A DNA stretch of 14,752 nucleotides from Candidatus Woesearchaeota archaeon (lineage in GTDB: Archaea > Nanobdellota > Nanobdellia > Woesearchaeales > SM23-78). The stretch's first letter is position 1. Each line of letters opens with the position of its first letter. The notes beneath the pieces were generated by a model. The model was not told the origin of the DNA. It ran no database searches and saw only the letters and a list, made by a program, of their open reading frames with translations. A program made the position numbers and the translations under genes. This document shows, piece after piece, positions 13,103 to 14,752 of the stretch. The stretch lies in contig JAHWIP010000013.1 in assembly GCA_019322375.1 (NCBI GenBank), forward strand, positions 1 to 14,752. The letters run 5' to 3'.

Positions 13103-13420
13103 TCAAACAAACTCCAATCTCTTGGCTCTGAAACCTTGCTTTTGGGAATGAGTCTTGTTGCACTCTTTGCAAGTGTATCTGAAATCTGTTTTTTTGCTCT
13201 GCTTTTTGCCTACCAGCTTCCACTTGGTTACTGCTGGCTTTGAATATCTTCCCAGGCTGCCTTTTCCTCTTCTCTGCCCCCTCCTCTTAAGCCTTTTAGT
13301 AGAGCTTCTTGACAATGGATGAGCAGCATTCCTGCCTTTTTTCTTAGCAAGAGCTACTTTGTGCTCTGTGTGTTTGTTACAGTAAGGGCAGTGCCTCTTA
13401 ACAATCTTCTTTAGTTTCAT
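13103..13420 (-). CDS. rpl44e: Ribosomal protein L44e
   Basis: A 105-residue archaeal large-subunit ribosomal protein. The first zinc pair is Cys11 and Cys14 (HCPYCNKHTEHKV), the second is Cys84 and Cys87 (YTCKECNKTHSQ); between them is the basic, glycine-rich segment typical of the family (RRGQRRGKGSLGRYSKP). The start at 13418-13420 is preferred because the longer frame adds 23 residues unlike any family member and overlaps the GINS gene. With this start the gap to GINS is 52 bases, and no strong Shine-Dalgarno site is visible (only a weak GAG 7 bases upstream). In many archaea this gene lies directly before S27e. Confidence 0.94.
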   Translation of the reverse strand: MKLKKIVKRHCPYCNKHTEHKVALAKKKGRNAAHPLSRSSTKRLKRRGQRRGKGSLGRYSKPAVTKWKLVGKKQSKKTDFRYTCKECNKTHSQKQGFRAKRLEFV

Positions 13421-13472
13421 TTTATCTCTTATCGTCGTTGGAGAAGGTTTTGGTTTAAAAATGTTTTTGTTA

Positions 13473-14285
13473 TTATGCTTCCTCTGCACTCCCTTTCTTC
13501 ACAAGAATATCAGCAATAAGAGTGTCAAGCTCTGCTTCATCGCCTTCTTTAAATGGTCCCAGGGCTTGTCCTTGTGCACCTACGAATTGAGGCACAGCAG
13601 TTGTTATTTTTATCTTCTTTTTTTTCTCTCGTGAGCCTTGGCGAGCGAGCAACAAATCTTCTTTTTCTTTTACTTCACTTTCTTTCTTGTCTTCTTCTTT
13701 TTCTCTTTCTGCTTCTTTAACTTTTTCCTTAACTTCTATTTTCTCCTCTTTTTCAGCTTCTTCTTCCTTATCCCCTTGCTCTTCAACTATTTTTTTAACA
13801 ACTTCATCAGTTCCTTTGGAAATCTTTTCTATTATATCCTTTTTCCCCTCTATTTTTTCTTCAGTTTTACCATTATTAAACTCTTTTAAATGAAGTATTG
13901 CATCCAACACATTATCCTTATACGAAATCAGCAAGCCAACCTGTTTATCAAAGAAGTCTTTTTCAGAGGGCAAAAGACTGCTTGTGTCTATAACATCAGA
14001 GCCTGTCCTGGCCCTGGAAACAGCCATATTAATTATTTTCTTCTCTCTTCTCTCATACAGCTCTTTAATAATCCTTCTGATGTTCTGGAACTGTATCTTG
14101 AGCTTCTCTCTCTCAGCAGAAACAAACAGCTCATCTCCTTTCCTGCTAAGAGCTTCTCTTTTCTCTTTTAGATAAGCCAGCACTTGCTCATAAAAATCAT
14201 TATCAAGCCTTTGCAACTCCTCGCGGTTCTTCTCTCTTCTCAGAAGGTCAAACAAAGTCTCATAAGTAATCCTGATATCAACCAT
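13473..14285 (-). CDS. gins: GINS-family replication protein, long charged linker
   Basis: The 270-residue protein fits an archaeal Gins51-type subunit of the GINS complex, which works with MCM and GAN/RecJ-like protein at the replication fork. The helical A domain spans about 1-135, beginning VDIRITYETLFDLLRREKNR and including INMAVSRARTG (85-95) and LLPSEKDFF (104-112). A Lys/Glu-rich linker runs from about 138 to 223, and the small B domain lies at 224-265 (KIKITTAVPQFVGAQGQALGPFKEGDEAEL). The linker is longer than I expect for the family. The start at 14285 (alternative 14291) is set by a TATA box 26 bases upstream; the longer frame would add a stretch of 30 unrelated residues. Followed by L44e. 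Confidence 0.82.
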   Translation of the reverse strand: MVDIRITYETLFDLLRREKNREELQRLDNDFYEQVLAYLKEKREALSRKGDELFVSAEREKLKIQFQNIRRIIKELYERREKKIINMAVSRARTGSDVIDTSSLLPSEKDFFDKQVGLLISYKDNVLDAILHLKEFNNGKTEEKIEGKKDIIEKISKGTDEVVKKIVEEQGDKEEEAEKEEKIEVKEKVKEAEREKEEDKKESEVKEKEDLLLARQGSREKKKKIKITTAVPQFVGAQGQALGPFKEGDEAELDTLIADILVKKGSAEEA

Positions 14286-14306
14286 TAGCATGAGAAAAAA
14301 TATTGG

Positions 14307-14351
14307 GTTTATATAGTTTGCTATGGGAAAAATAAACATTATTTTTAAATA
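14307..14351. promoter_or_regulatory. Divergent promoters of GINS and the right-edge radical SAM gene
   Basis: On the minus strand CTATATAAAC (14316-14307) is 26 bases before the GINS start. On the plus strand TTTTTAAATA (14342-14351) is about 28 bases before the ATG at 14374. Both transcripts would be leaderless, with the two cores only about 25 bases apart. Confidence 0.55.
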
Positions 14352-14373
14352 AAAGCACATTCTAACAAAAATC

Positions 14374-14752
14374 ATGGCAACCCTAACCTTCCAAGACCTG
14401 GAATTTGTCGACGAGAAAGACCGAATTAAGGTGTATTTCCTTAGAATATATTATTTCTGCTTGTCAAAACACGATTTAGCCAGTATTGCACCTTTCAAGC
14501 TCAAATCACACAGCATTGAATTTGATTGCTCTGAGAAGAAAGCTACAAATAAGTTTAACCAGTTGCTTAAGAAAGGCTTTGAAAGCCTGGTTTGCTCTGT
14601 TAATAATAAAAAAACTGTTTATGTTCATAAGAATTCAGGCATTCCTCTTATTGGATCAGGCTTGTTTGGCTTGATTGACAGGAACACCAACTGCATTGAG
14701 GTTAAGCCTTTGACTGCGTGCAATCTTGACTGTGTTTTCTGCAGTGTTGATG
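14374..14752 (+). CDS. Radical SAM protein, C-terminus outside the window
   Basis: The frame is open from the ATG at 14374 to the window edge (126 residues). A roughly 105-residue N-terminal region without iron-sulphur motif comes first (MATLTFQDLEFVDEKDRIKV onward), then the bridging YVHKNSGIPLIGSGLFGLIDRNTNCIEV, and then the radical SAM motif CNLDCVFC (Cys116, Cys120, Cys123) followed by SVD. Radical SAM enzymes open S-adenosylmethionine to a radical; the reaction here cannot be read from the fragment. The N-terminal extension combined with this motif is a pattern I associate with an archaeal family of unassigned role. Divergent from GINS with leaderless promoter support. Confidence 0.8.
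   Translation, partial: MATLTFQDLEFVDEKDRIKVYFLRIYYFCLSKHDLASIAPFKLKSHSIEFDCSEKKATNKFNQLLKKGFESLVCSVNNKKTVYVHKNSGIPLIGSGLFGLIDRNTNCIEVKPLTACNLDCVFCSVD

Noticed and set aside
13638..14175. Plus-strand Phe/Ser-rich frames opposite GINS
   Set aside because: They mirror the Lys/Glu-rich linker codons (AAA, GAA) on the other strand and are artefacts of composition.
14286..14375. 30-residue N-terminal extension of GINS
   Set aside because: It would run through the TATA box and the divergent gene's start, and its hydrophobic sequence does not match the family.
1..14752. CRISPR array, tRNA, rRNA or insertion sequence
   Set aside because: No regularly spaced repeats, cloverleaf with a T-loop GTTC, rRNA stretches or transposase with terminal inverted repeats were found by eye.

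Overview
The window looks like a piece of an AT-rich archaeal genome. The evidence is direct: adjacent archaeal genes for ribosomal protein S27e, the initiation factor aIF2-alpha and Nop10, with archaeal L44e, GINS and a PAC2-family protein close by; TATA-type promoters about 25-30 bases before the start codon, often leaderless; and class III (archaeal) prepilin signal peptides. The small operons, short genes and low GC would fit a DPANN lineage such as Woesearchaeota, Pacearchaeota or another nanoarchaeon-like group. That placement is an inference from style, not from a marker tree.

Layout. Left edge (1-1103): a truncated small HTH-like gene on the minus strand, divergent from a short-chain dehydrogenase, with a compact promoter and inverted repeat between them. 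Positions 1111-7503, minus strand: a block that begins with a TrmB-family regulator and continues through two class III pilin-like proteins, a third pilin-like protein, a 925-residue von Willebrand A (VWA) protein with a MIDAS motif and a pilin-like N-terminus, another membrane-anchored glycoprotein-like protein, and a DUF192 protein. Spacings are short and one pair overlaps. This looks like a cell-surface fibre or adhesion apparatus. No secretion ATPase or membrane platform gene is present here.

Middle (7613-9213), plus strand: four small genes. One is a hypothetical membrane-anchored protein. Two are closely related winged-helix-like paralogues, each preceded by nearly the same TATA box and palindrome. 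Between the two paralogues lies a RelE-like toxin gene with no obvious antitoxin. This is the accessory-looking part of the window.

Right half (9182-14285), mostly minus strand: informational genes in the order GINS, L44e, [GNAT-like gene on plus], S27e, aIF2-alpha, Nop10, [radical SAM-SPASM], PAC2. This resembles the widespread archaeal translation/replication cluster with two unrelated genes inserted. The S27e leader carries two strong hairpins, one of which partly covers the Shine-Dalgarno sequence. The promoter of PAC2 repeats 19 bases of the S27e promoter exactly. At the right edge, a second radical SAM gene starts on the plus strand and runs out of the window.

No rRNA, tRNA, CRISPR array or insertion sequence was seen. 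The points most worth a second look are the pilin-VWA surface cluster, the paired palindrome-controlled winged-helix genes around the toxin, and the structured S27e leader.
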